A stretch of 64,000 bases of DNA from Euonymus europaeus. Its lineage: Eukaryota; Streptophyta; Magnoliopsida; Celastrales; Celastraceae. Below are positions 47,901-58,839 of this stretch, piece by piece. The stretch covers positions 12,276,001 through 12,340,000 of the forward strand of contig OY756970.1 of assembly GCA_963580455.1 (NCBI GenBank). Direction: 5' to 3'. The translations under genes and the position numbers were made by a program. A model generated the notes under the pieces. That model had not been told where the DNA came from and did not search any database. It saw only the letters and a list, made by a program, of their open reading frames with translations. Each line of letters starts with the position of its first letter. Position 1 is the stretch's first letter.

Positions 47901-49431
47901 CCAACTGACACGGCCGGCCTTGATACGTAAACTCCATGATAAGGTTCCAAAAATCCCAACGCACTACAGCAAACTCACGAAGCCACTGGACTCCCAAAAC
48001 CATATCACAACCACCGAGAGGGACCAGCAGAAAATCAGCAATAAAAGAGAGCTGTTGCAAACTGAAAACTACCCCGCAAAGCTTGCCCTGTGTCAACAAT
48101 ACCTCCCCATTCGCCAAAGTGACTGGAAGAGCAGCAAGATCACAGCAGATAAGTTGAGCTCGGTGGGACACAAGGGGATCAATGACATTGTGAGTGGAAC
48201 CAGTGTCGATTAGAACGACAAATTCGCACTTGCCAATCTTCCCAACCACGCGCATAGTCTTGGGATTAGGAGAACCAGATAAAGCATGTAATGAGAGAGT
48301 TGGACTGCTACTATCGGGGTGCTCCTCCCCAATGGTCTCCCCTAGACCACGGTCAAGACTAGGAGTCACTTCGTCAGACACATAATCAGCCTCTTGGGCC
48401 TCAATATAGAACAACTTCAGATTAGGACACTGATGGTTGGGGGACCACTTGGCATCACAACTATAACAGAGGCCCTTTCGCCATTTATCGCGCATCTGCT
48501 GGTCCGTGATACGATGGGCCTGAGGAGGTTTGTCAGCCGGCCACGGAGACTCTACTGGAGGAGAATAAGAACTAGAGGCTGTAATAGGTGGGGAAGGCGT
48601 AGCACTCATACCAAACCCAGGATAAGGCAAAGGCAAGACGGTAGGCGGCGCAGGCAGAGCAAGGCTGGAAGATGCACCAAAAGGAGAAACACCGGAAGTG
48701 CCCGGCGAAGACGGAAGAGCAAATGGGGACTGGCAATGCACAGAGAGTGTAGCTTCCTGCATGCGCCCAAGAGCTTGAGCAGCCAATAAAGTGGGAGGCA
48801 TAAGCATCTTAACTGGAAGGCGTATCTCCTCCCGTAGGCCCCCGAGAAAACAACTTAACTTGTGGGCAGCGGACCAGCCCGGAATACGCACAACCAAATC
48901 TTCAAAACGGAGAATGTACTCATCCACTGAACCTGTTTGGCGAAGACGCATCAATTCCTCCAATGGGTCTTCAAAAATAATACCAGGGCCGAAACGCGTC
49001 TGTAAGGCACTAAGGAAGTCCTCCCAAGACGGAAGTGGGGCAGTAGCCTGATACTCACGAGCCCAAACGGCAGCGCGCCCTTCCATGTGGTAAGAAGCGA
49101 TTAACACCTTCTGGCCTATCGGAGTTTGGTAATACACAAAATACTGGTTGGCGCGCTGAACCCACACAGACGGGTCACCACCAGTAAACTTCGGGAAGTC
49201 AAAACGAGGATTGCGATTTTGCCAAGCAACTGGTTCAGCATTAGGGGCACCAGCACGCGCAAGAAGGGGAGGTGGTTGCACAGGGGGAGGTTCAGGAGCG
49301 GGTGGCGGCAGCCGGGCCTGAAGTGTTTGAAGCTCAACATGCTGGGCATCTAATCGAGCCGTAAGGGCAGAGATAGCTGCCAATAATTGAGAGTGCGAAT
49401 CGGAATCGGACGTAGAACGGGTGTTAACCAT
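44983..49431 (-). CDS. Reina gag-pol polyprotein, one in-frame TGA
   Basis: ATG at 49431, 14 nt from the PBS. Residues 1-1360 are open. A TGA at 45349-45351 (CGA-to-TGA is the likely change) splits off a further 122 codons in the same frame, ending at 44983. Domains: gag ~75-230; zinc knuckle C322-x2-C325-x7-H333-x-C335; protease DTG 409-411; RT ~590-810 with FFDD 745-748; RNase H with CDASG at 879; integrase HHCC (H1067, H1074, C1104, C1107) and D1137, D1197, E1233 (D,D35E); integrase C-module and a chromodomain-like tail after the stop ([13 protein letters not shown]). Between YLGH (791-794) and GFLGLT, about 14 residues normal for the family are missing, an in-frame deletion. The element would encode its capsid and enzymes, but chromodomain targeting is lost unless the stop is read through. 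Confidence 0.92.
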
Positions 49432-49444
49432 CGGAAGACCGGCC

Positions 49445-49455
49445 CTCTGATACCA
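49445..49455 (-). other. Primer-binding site of the Reina element
   Basis: The minus strand reads TGGTATCAGAG two bases after the 5' LTR, matching the initiator tRNA-Met complement for 11 bases. Confidence 0.88.
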
Positions 49456-49457
49456 AT

Positions 49458-49788
49458 TGTTATAAAACCAGTGTTACACAGTTACACCACAGGCAGATAA
49501 ACAAGTTTACAGCGCAAGGAAGATATCTGTATATCAAGTCTTGATGAAACAACTCAACAGATGTCTTGAAGTTTACAAAATACAAGTGAAGACTGCAGAG
49601 CCAGTTCGAGACGGCTAATCTCCAGTGAACTATCAGAATACAACCAAAAGACCCGAACCCTAACAAAACAAAGAACATAAATACCAAAAGCTGGACTGAT
49701 CCTAGCCACCCAAATACACTGCATCCAACGGCTTATAAAAGAGAATAATAATATCAAACGACATCGTTTGATATTCAGTCCCATGACA
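49458..49788 (-). repeat. 5' LTR of the Reina element
   Basis: 331 bp, TG...CA intact (TGTTATAAAACC...CCATGACA on +). It holds the element promoter. A candidate TATA-like run (cttataaaag on +, minus strand cttttataag) lies at about 49732-49741. Confidence 0.92.
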
Positions 49789-49793
49789 AAAAC

Positions 49794-49926
49794 CCCTCTA
49801 TGCCAAAAAGCAGCTCAAATGTCATTTCCATTACCCGAATCCCTTCAATTATTCTGAGGACATATCGGCTCCTCCATGGGCGTGTTATCAGGATCTCTTC
49901 TTCCAGACTCACTGGTGGAAGACATT
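49794..49926 (-). pseudogene. Start of the Tat antisense ORF, separated by the Reina insertion
   Basis: From ATG at 49926 the minus strand reads MSSTSESGRRDPDNTP followed by MEEPICPQNN and then stops. It is the natural upstream end of the antisense ORF remnants at 44634-42313, from which the Reina element separates it. Assignment is by position and by composition only. Confidence 0.4.
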
Positions 49927-50350
49927 ATAGGAGAAAGAAAGAACTAAACATAAAAGAGGTAAATGGAGAGTTCTAAAAGGAGCTTCGTACCTTGAATTCT
50001 AAATTCGTAGAAACAAAGTGACAAATTTTGTTCGATGTCACCAATTTATACTTGAATAGACACGTGTGAAAGCTCCACTAACCATGTACCGCCATTAAAA
50101 TCCATCATTGTTTCACGCATCAGGAAGCGTCATTTCGCGGGAAACAAGGTAAGGATTACAGCTGGAATACAACCTCGCTGCAGCACGTCACCCTATATGA
50201 CAGCTATGATTCGTACTGGAAATATAAAAAATATACCATGATATCATTTACTCTAGATAGTTGTAGTTGCTTTGGTGGACACACCATTCCTAATGAACGC
50301 TCCTCAAATTACATGACAAAAGACAGATATATTTCACCTCTGGTAACACG

Positions 50351-50546
50351 TATAATCAGTTCGCCTCGAGGTAGATCCTATAATCAGTTCGCCTTTTGGC
50401 AACTTCTATAATCAATTCGCCTCTTGGAAACTCTTATAATCAATTCACCTTTTAGCAACTCCTATAATCAACTCGCCTCTAGGAAACTCCTATAATCAAT
50501 TTTCCTTTTGGCAACTCCTATAATAAGTTTGTCTCTATGTAGTTCC
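50351..50546. repeat. 28-bp tandem repeat array in the Tat 3' untranslated region
   Basis: The landmark tataatca starts at 50351, 50379, 50407, 50435, 50463, 50491 and (as tataataa) 50519, an exact 28-base period over seven units. Unit wording alternates between ttcgcctcttgg and ttcgccttttgg. It lies about 140 bases before the PPT and 3' LTR, the usual place for Tat/Ogre 3' arrays. Confidence 0.92.
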
Positions 50547-50689
50547 TTCATCCGTAGCTCGCTGCTTGGTAGCTCGCTCGTCCTTGCAATTCATTTATGA
50601 TTCCTATTAAAATACTTACTAGTAAAATAGCTATAGAGACTATACTCTTTGAACCAAGCTAAACTTGCTTCAAGAAGTAGGGGATAAGT

Positions 50690-51300
50690 TGTAGTGACCA
50701 AAATTGACTCTGACCCATTTCCTTGAATAAAGTGACTTCTAGTCAACATTTGCTTGATCAGAGGTCCAGTCAGTTGTGACTACGTCCAGACCCAGCTCAT
50801 ACTCTAGCCCAGAGTTCTGAGATCACAACTCGTCAAAGATGTCATTATTTTTACTAAGACGATGGAGCTCGCCAGAGCTTAACATTTCTGAAAAGACCTT
50901 GCGAGAGGGCACATTCACTTTATTTAGCTAATTAGTCTGTCACACATGCCAGGCAGCAGGTATTTTTTTCCTTTGCCAAAGCTTTGTATTGTCATTTAAT
51001 GTTCCTATACTACTTTTGGCCATAAACTTTCTTACTTCTCATAAAGCAAATGTTAGACCAGTCGATTCTACAGCAAAAGACTACAAACTTCTTACCATAT
51101 TTAGTATTTCCAACACTATAAATGAGAGGTCTCTCCTCTGGGAAAGGGAGGTGAATTTTTTTAACCTAGACCAGACATATAACACTTTTCTCTAAACTCT
51201 CTCAACTATAAAATTCTCAAACAATATCCTTTCTTTCCTGATCTATACCCCAATCATCAACTTTTCAATATTGGAATTGACTTGATCGTCGAAGCCCCAA
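50690..51300 (+). repeat. Tat LTR (3' side), right end uncertain
   Basis: Begins TGTAGTGACCAAAATTG after a purine-rich run (agaagtaggggataag at 50673-50688). The first ~370 bases match 33256-33625. The right end is not fixed. I see no clear CA edge before Tat RT sequence begins near 51440. A 5' LTR of the same type is not in the window. Confidence 0.7.
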
Positions 51301-51439
51301 CGATAGGACCCCTAAATATGATCCTTGGGTTCTAATGAACTATCGGTGAAGGTCTATGCAGGACTGCGAGCAACTCAGGCTGTTTGTGACAGTTATCAGG
51401 GCCCACCTAAAATAACAGCTTTTGTGTTTGGTGATTGTG

Positions 51440-52040
51440 GATTTCGAGCATCTACAGCCGGCTGCTAGTCACTTCGATGCATTTAAAGTAGATGTCGACA
51501 ATTTATTGAAGGCTAGTGCAATCATGGAGGTTTAATACCCTGAATGGTTGTCAAATACAGTAGTAGTAAAGAAGAATAATGGATAGTGGCATATTGGTGT
51601 GGATTTTACCAACCTGAATAAAGCTTGTCCAAAGGATTTGTTTCTTTTACCTAAAATTGATTAGTTAGTTGATTCTACGGCTAGGTTCCAGCAATTGAGC
51701 TTCTTGTACACTTACAGGGGCTATCATCAAATAATTTTGCACTTGTGGATGAGGAAAAGATAGCGTTCATTACCCCCAAAGTGTATGTTCTGTTATAGGG
51801 TAATGCCTTTTTAGTTAAAAAAACGTAGTTGCAACCTTTTAGTAGATGGTGACCAGGGTCTCTGGCAACTTGATTGGCAGAAAGGTGGAGGTTTATATCA
51901 ATGACATGATCATCTAGATCAGGGAGGAGTATCATCTAGTCGACCTTCAAGAGGTATTTGATATCCTTAAAGAGTTTAAATCACGTTTGAAAGCGGAAAA
52001 ATGCATATTCAAGGTGAATTCAGTAAAAATTTTGGGTTAT
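51440..52040 (+). pseudogene. Tat reverse transcriptase core fragment
   Basis: Reads in broken frames VDFEHLQPAASHFDAFKVDV, SAIMEV, YPEWLSNTVVVKK, GVDFTNLNKACPKD, LLPKID, RGYHQI, VEVYINDMI (catalytic centre read as INDM) and SVKILGY. This is exactly the RT part missing at 33256-33625. It follows directly after an LTR, an abnormal order that points to recombination between Tat copies. Many stops. Confidence 0.8.
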
Positions 52041-52519
52041 ATATATATATTCGAAGGAGCTATCACTAGTACAACTAGCAACTAACTCTCCATAGGAATA
52101 ACAGCTGACAGGAGGAATAAACAACCCATAACATAATTTAGGAAAGTACCTAAAAACCCATGAAGGTAGGAGCCATAAGGAACCCCTATTGGGAGTATTG
52201 AAACCATGAGAAGGATGGGTCATATTAGCCATTTCCAAGTAAAAGCAAGCTAGAAGCATAGGAGCAAGAGCGAGTTTGGTACCACTAGATAAGGCTTGGG
52301 AAATTGGGAGATACTCTTTGGTGGGTTGGTTAGCAAAGACACAAAAGACAAAGCACCAAAGAAAGTACGGGCCTTGAATTAAGAGTTGCACTTGAGGACC
52401 GCATTTGAAGGTTGTACTAATGGATTAGAAGAAGCAGCGACAAGATGGGGAACGTCTAGACCTATTACTGGCAGACCGGTTAGCTCAGCTACATCACGTA
52501 GGGTAACAGACATAGGTCA
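52041..52519 (-). pseudogene. Plant mobile domain (PMD)-type protein fragment
   Basis: From ATG at 52519 the minus strand reads MSVTLRDVAELTGLPVIGLD up to a stop at about 52380. Downstream it reads ALSSGTKLALAPMLLACFYL and then NRGSLWLLPSWVFRYFP. These are the TLxDVxxLTGL, GTKxALxP and GPLWLLQLW-x-YFP blocks of the plant mobile domain (PF10536), found in transposon-derived and MAIN-like proteins. One stop interrupts it, and both ends are missing. It may be a Tat antisense accessory gene or a MULE-derived piece. Confidence 0.7.
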
Positions 52520-52639
52520 ACAACGAAAGAGGAAAGAATTGCAAGATCAAGACCAAAAACACCAATCCAAGTTAATCTTTAACTTGATTGGCGCGGGGGG
52601 CATTGTTTGCACCATAATTGTACAATCCTGATGGGCCGG

Positions 52640-54163
52640 ACTAGAGCTAAAGAAATTGAGCTGCAGGGTAATTAGAAAGGGCTGGGTATTATGACAAAGA
52701 GAGATGAGCCGTAGGTAATAGAATGATTGAACTGGTTGGCTAGGTATAATCTGTTTTGGGTTGGTAATTAATAGGCTGTTAATGTTGTTTAAAATATGGG
52801 CCTAGATTCAAGTTTATAATATTTATTTGTACTACTTCCTCAACTAATCATGTAGTGTCTAATTCGTTTGGTGTCAATATTGTGCTCTCAATTAAGTATT
52901 TTATGTATAGTCTGGTTTCTTCAATATTCCTACTATATAGTATATATTAACTGCTCCTTATGCGATTATTTCGATTATTTAACTTGTTTTCAATATACAT
53001 GTATATACTGATATATTCTAGGCACATATATGATATGAATAATTCTACATGTTTATCTAATTAAATTTTACGATATAAATATAAACACATCAAATACATA
53101 TAATGATTAATTAATCAATACCCACGATGAGGCGCTTACGTTTAATCTAAGCGAAAATATAATATATCAAAACATTGTCTCATATCCATTACTAATGAAC
53201 TATAGTTCTCCATAACCCTAATATTGTCCAACATTATTTATTGGAGATAAAAGTCATAGCATTGAACTCGATTAAATATGTCTCACATGTATACGTACAA
53301 ACACACTAAGAATATATATTATCAACATTAACCTTTTTTTTTTCACGCCATCAGTTTCATAGACTATGATAGAATTAGGAATATCTATTTATAAAATTTA
53401 GCTCTTACATTCACTTTATTTAAATATCAAATGTTAGCCTTGCCAACTCGTATAATTTTTGTACATCAATATTCCATAATATATATCCTTAATTTGATGT
53501 CATATATTTTCAATACTATTTCCTTTAACTCCATCATACAGTACATGTAACTCATTTATTGGTCAAATTTAAAGTATTTCGGTTCATATGCACATTCCGA
53601 ACAAGTATACATTTATCCCAAACAATGTATACAATTTAAGATAGTTTTCACTATTTCCACTAAAATCTCAATTAAACATACAAATGTTTCACTATAAATA
53701 ACACATTGAGATAATTTACGAGGTTCTCAACCATTCCACTTCACCAATATACTTCAATTAAATGTCATATTACTCCCAATAACTACATCTTATAACTCAC
53801 ACAATCAATTCATTATACATCCTTATGTGTGTATGTATGTATCCACAAACATCTAGGCATAATCAAAATAAATACTATACTCATGAAAAAATATAATAAA
53901 CAGTATTACACCTCATTTCGATGCATGATTCCCAAAAACATTCATGCAAATATCTTAATTAGGTATCTATATATTCTACTACACCATAACACTCATAGCG
54001 ACAAACAATTATACATTCACGGTAACATAATTAATAGTAAAATTACTTACTTGTTGATAGATGTGCCGATCCATGATACTCATGTAACTTTACTAAACGT
54101 TCATTCATTATATACCTGAGTATTTATCTTATTATAAAGAATCTTTGCCCCTCTATTACCATC
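52640..54163. other. AT-rich intergenic stretch, nothing assigned
   Basis: About 1.5 kb of very AT-rich DNA with no coherent ORF, LTR edge or tandem repeat that I can support. The 96-codon open stretch at 53829 has the composition of chance AT-rich sequence. Confidence 0.5.
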
Positions 54164-55903
54164 TGTAACGCCCCGTCCTACAAAACTCTAATTCCATGTC
54201 TTGTAGTCCGAAACGCTACTCACGCTACCCCTCATCCTATCATCCCGACCAAAAAATATACATATACCATAAACAAATAAACTTCAGCTAAATTTAAAAT
54301 ATATTACATAAGCAATAAATAGTTGTCGAATTAACCAAACCCACCTAATAACTTGTACTAAAATTAATCGAAATATAAATAATTAAGTTTACTTCCATAA
54401 CTCTTCAGTCATAATTAAAGAAGTGACATTCAATAAATATCTCTTGCCCCTGTATGGAGAACCCTTGCTTACTTTAAGAAAATCTAACTCTAACAGCTAT
54501 GTCTGCATAACATAAATATAATTCTTATTTAGTATATCTCAACAAAACCTAATTCCGACACATGAGCATCTTTATCACAGATCCGCATCGACACCATCAA
54601 CTGCTATATCAGCACTATCATCCAAGAAATCGTTACTTGCATCACGGAACATAATGAGGAGAGGCCCAACAAGTAATATTTATGCATGAATGCACGTGAA
54701 CATCATTTTTATAGAACATTCAGCCATTTAAATTCTTTTTCAGTACTTAGGTCCTTAACCTAGGTAAACTGCTATAGAGCAACCAGTAGGGATTTTATTT
54801 TTATTAAATGCTCTACCAAAGAACACTTTCTAGTCAAAATACCTTATTTTCTTTTCAATACACGTCACCAAGAATTTTCCAGTACACCCTCTTTGTAGCA
54901 GATATACTCGATTCATAAAAACATCATTTCATTAAACTGAAATTACCCTTTTCGTGTACTGCAATGCATCATACTTACGAACAGTACTTAATACATCAGT
55001 AAATTATATGTAACGAAACGCTTTTAAGAATATCAAAACAATCATTATATCAGTCTCACCACAAGTACAAAATAGTGCGCATGACATTCTACACAGATAT
55101 AACAACAACAATTCAATCATACATTGTTCTGTAATATAGGTGACTATTAATTACCTTTTCGCACTTCAATAATTCCAACAATTTCAACGGTAAAAGGTTG
55201 TTCCTAAAATTAATAATACCACTCATTTATAAACATTTATCTTAAATCTATTTAAATAATTATTTTAAATTAAATTTTGGTCCTGGTCAACACACGTGGG
55301 AGTACCAGTCCACTGGGTTAGGCCGACTCAATTCTCGTTCTTCTTCCCACAAGCGAGTCTGTTAGACTTGCTTGTTTCGTTGTTGGGTCACCACGAATGG
55401 TGGTGCAGTGGAGCACTCCGAGGACAAAGTTGGGTGTGGAATGACACAAGGAGTGGAATGAAAATCTCCTTTACCTGGTTTGTGGCCAAAACATCTTGAT
55501 TTTTCGGCACCAAAGCTTGCGGTAGTAAGCTTCTCTTCCTCCTCCGTTGGCCGCCCAATTGCCCCTGTTCGATCCGTAGACACCACCATTGGACTCCTCT
55601 CCTCCTTGTCGTTCTTTTCGTGTCACCCTGGTGGACGTTCTTTGCAGTTTCTACTATCAAGTTGTTCCCTCGCCGCCTCTGGTACACGGATTGCCATGTG
55701 ATTCGTGTATTCTTATATTATTTATTTATTAATTTGGCTGTGTTGACTCCCTTACCTTTGAAATATCATTTTTAATCCGAAATTACCCCTATATTATTTA
55801 CGAACCTGCCATTGTATAGTTAACCCTAACTATTTTACATTAATTCCTATATTCTCTAATAAATTCATCACAATTCACACACCAAAATCTATTACTATAA
55901 GTA

Positions 55904-56013
55904 AAGCTAGGGAAATGGTGTGCTCTAACTACGTCCACATCAATTTTAGCTTTCTACTCTTGGTTGACACGTGGAGGTTACATATATTGCAAAGAATACT
56001 TGATCTATCTATA
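55904..56013. other. Short insertion next to the Helitron, bounded by TATAAGTA repeats
   Basis: Compared with LTR family A copy 2, the LTR is interrupted after TATAAGTA (55896-55903) and resumes with a second TATAAGTA (58451-58458). After excluding the Helitron, about 110 bases plus two T remain between these 8-mers. An 8-bp duplication is the hAT type, but I see no terminal inverted repeats. Confidence 0.4.
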
Positions 56014-58448
56014 TCTTCTATATGCTCTATATAAAAACAGAATCATCATCAATTTTTGGTGAAATGCTGCCATGTGGGCTGACTCTAGTAATTCCATGAG
56101 TAATGTTAAATTTGTTTACAAATAATAAATGACATTAATATACGTATAGTTGTTACATGTATAAAGGGTCACGACTATTGGATTTTCCTTATTCAAGAAC
56201 CAAAGAATAATGTGGACTTTGTTTTCAATTTAATTTAATATAATAGAATTAATGGCTTCAATTGTAGACGTTTGAAATCCTACTTCATTCAATTTGCAGT
56301 TGTGAAGATTAGTTTTTAAGACCTTTAGAAATCTAATGTCTGATGCATGCAACCTTAAACAGTGTTTCTCCTCTCTGGCTTCTCTCCAACCAAACATATT
56401 ACCCAACGATGATCCTCCTGCTCTTAGAGAGCCATGGACTACAACATCATAAATCTTAGACAACATCGATTAATCAGAGATACCATATCACAAATATGAG
56501 CTACTCCAGTTTACAATTACTTGCTATTCAAATTTTTCGGCCATTAGCCCTACTAATATGGTTAATTTATGTGTTTTCCCAGGTCATTTGTCACTTGGGG
56601 AACCAATCCTCCTACCTTTGTGTACGACTGTTCATACCATTTTGTGATTCTCTGGTTAAATTATGAATTATGCCTCTTCAATAATAGAGTGATAGAGTCC
56701 CTGTTACCTTATAAGTTGTTTCTGCCAAAAATAATACCAACTCGCATCCTCCATATCTGCTGTTGCAATTGGGAACAATTATCGGTCTCTATCTTTCCTT
56801 ATTGGTTGTGGGATTTGTTATTGTGTTCCACATTTCAATCCCAATTTGTTCTTCGCGAAAGTGCTCCCTTTCTCTATTCTTGAACAAGAGCTCATATCAG
56901 TCCCTATAAAGTTGGAGAAAGCAGAAGAAGCGAGAGGATGAACACTGGGTGAGTTTCACAATTTGATTTAATATTCATGGCTCTGATCCGCTCTCCATAT
57001 TTGATTGATCTATTTTGGGATTTGTTAATATTTTCTTAGCATTTCCATCTCCATGAAGCTTCTCTCTTCTCTCTCTTTCAAAACTAGAGCCATGTTTTGA
57101 TGTTTTATCCCTATTGCTCTTTAATCTTTCACAAATGTCGTTGTAGTGAATTTTTAGTTGGTAATCCTAAATTCTTCAATTAGGAAAGAATTGTTAAGCT
57201 AACGTTTTAATGCTTGGTATGTAGAGTCAGATGCAACATTCATATATTAGGAATTATCTACTTATGCTAATACTCATATCTTGTGGCTCTTTGTTTCGCT
57301 AATTTTGCTAATTATGTTTAATTTTGATATTGCAGCTCGGTTCTTTATTTTTCATGTGCCACTGCTATCGATATCACCAAAGGGTTGATGGAGACAAAGA
57401 TGATAAAAGTGGAAGTTGATGATGATCAAGGGACTTTTGCATCTTCGCACATCACTAAGTTGTAGGGAAATGGGGCCCATCACTTAAAAAATATATAGGT
57501 ACTCATGGCTTAAAATTGAATAGCTTTTTGTATATGTACTCTTTAAGAACACCAATCAATTACATTGATGATCTTTATAGGATTGGATGGATTTTTAAAA
57601 AATTCACTTGGATAGCTCTTGCTACACAATTTACCATAAATTAGTGGTTTATGTACATTGTTTGCTTGGAACTTCAAGAGTCAAGCAATTGTGCCCTTAT
57701 CAAATATGAACCAAAGCCTTACAACTTACCATGACGTAATTACTCTACCAAATTGCCTTTGTTAATGGAAACGATAAGGACTCATCTGCATTTTTGAAAA
57801 TAAAAACATTTCAAAAATTGTGTTTTCAATCTCATAATTTTATTTTTAATATATCTGCTATTATTACACGGTTGTATCTTTTATTCATTTAGCTTTCAAT
57901 TTTTTTGGGCGAAAATAATGTTGTCTGCAGGTTTATATGATGGTACATGTGATCTGTAATTTCAAGATGATCAGTGATCACCTTGGAGTGCATCCTTCAT
58001 CACTGATAAAAATCAATTCTATTAATAACCATTAGTAATGTTAAGTTGAAGAAGCCCAAAGTTGTTAAATGGTTATCGGGAGAGTTGAGATTGGACAACT
58101 CCATTTCAGGAGAGAAAAAAAAAAGAAGGAAAAGAAAAATGTTTATTATTATCGTATAAAAATTATCAACTTTCAACCATTCGAAAAATTGGGGTCATGA
58201 AACAATATTTATTAAATGAATGTTAAAAAAACACTTTATTTATTAAATGACTCAAATTTCTTATAAAATTACATTTTCAATTTGTATTACCTTATCAACT
58301 GTAAAATTCTCACATCTGTATTCATATATTTTACGAAAATTATTATAATTATTTTAAATAAAGATGACTATTTTTAAAGAAAAATGAAAGAAAAAAATTA
58401 AGAAAAAATGAGATATTGCTACCGCGCATAGCGCGGGTATTATACTAG
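56014..58448 (+). mobile_element. Helitron (non-autonomous), 2.4 kb
   Basis: The 3' end has a hairpin CCGCGC-ATA-GCGCGG (58422-58436), eight bases, then CTAG (58445-58448) followed by host T. The 5' end is TCTTCTATATGCTC...AAAACAG at 56014, preceded by host A, so insertion is between A and T without duplication, as Helitrons do. The early phrase tgccatgtgggctgac is common in plant Helitrons. No Rep/helicase is present, so it depends on an autonomous partner. It may carry captured host sequence (56938-57465). Confidence 0.82.
56938..57465 (+). pseudogene. Possible captured two-exon gene fragment in the Helitron
   Basis: ATG at 56938 gives an 11-base exon (ATGAACACTGG) followed by a good donor GTGAGT. 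The acceptor TTGATATTGCAG ends at 57335. Joined, they keep frame for 46 residues to TAG at 57465, including IDITKGLMETK and VEVDDDQGTFASSH. A purine-rich leader with agaagcgagagg precedes the ATG. I do not recognise the protein. It may be a chance reading, but the splice sites, frame and leader look like a captured gene 5' end. Confidence 0.35.
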
Positions 58449-58539
58449 TTTATAAGTAATACAATGGATGTCATTTTGTCCTGTCCCACTAGCTATTTAA
58501 AGATTCAGATTTTACAGGTTTCTTCCTAGGTTTAGGCAT

Positions 58540-58839
58540 CCTCGATTTTTATGCACCATTTATATTATTTGATTCCTTTTTTAATTAGTCATTTACTATT
58601 TTGCCCCTGCCTCATTACTCTAATTTACAATTCTGCGATTAATTTATATGTTATATATTTTACTTTCAAAATTATTATTAATTTCTTTTTTAACTCTGTT
58701 TCTGACAATTCTTGAGCCCATAATGTTAATTTTCCCTATAGAATTTATGAAAAATGTTCCGATCAAACTTAGATCATACATGAAATCACCTATGTTACCA
58801 CATCTACTACATCAGGTTATCCAAGCATTTGGGTTATTA
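58540..58839 (-). repeat. LTR family A, tail fragment (copy 4)
   Basis: The segment near 58770-58839 (tcacctatgttaccacatct, then ggttatcc, ending GTTATTACA) is the inverted counterpart of the first 80 bases of copy 1 at 3651. Upstream, tttgcccctgcc matches the same LTR near 3910. Since copy 3 already covers this part, it is a second, truncated LTR joined tail-to-tail. Confidence 0.6.

Larger units (their letters stand above)
44640..49788 (-). mobile_element. Reina-like chromovirus, complete with LTRs, TSD AAAAC
   Basis: A 5,149-bp minus-strand element. AAAAC flanks it at 44635-44639 and 49789-49793. Both LTRs are 331 bp. It has a PBS, a PPT and one gag-pol reading frame. Size, short LTRs, the single polyprotein, the zinc-knuckle form and a C-terminal chromodomain-like segment fit the Reina clade. 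The LTRs differ at 12 positions by my count (~96% identical), so it is the youngest datable element here. It lies inside the antisense-ORF region of the Tat element. One stop codon and one apparent small deletion in pol argue that it is not autonomous. Confidence 0.92.
54164..58495 (-). repeat. LTR family A, copy 3, split by a large insertion
   Basis: The + strand starts TGTAACGCCCCGTCC. It aligns with copy 2 (37509-39769) through the landmark tatttatgcatgaatgcacgtgaac near 54678 and the GC-rich part at 55280-55700, up to 55903. It resumes at 58451 with atacaatggatgtcattttg and fades by about 58495. The 3' edge is lost and no target duplication matches. The insertion contains a Helitron. Confidence 0.75.

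Noticed and set aside
47920..49353. Several + strand open stretches opposite the Reina polyprotein
   Set aside because: They are antisense shadows of a 1,360-codon gene with strong domain evidence. Arginine- and serine-rich composition is typical of such shadows.
55296..55701. Clustered ORFs on both strands
   Set aside because: Same GC-rich LTR segment as in copy 2; composition explains the open frames.
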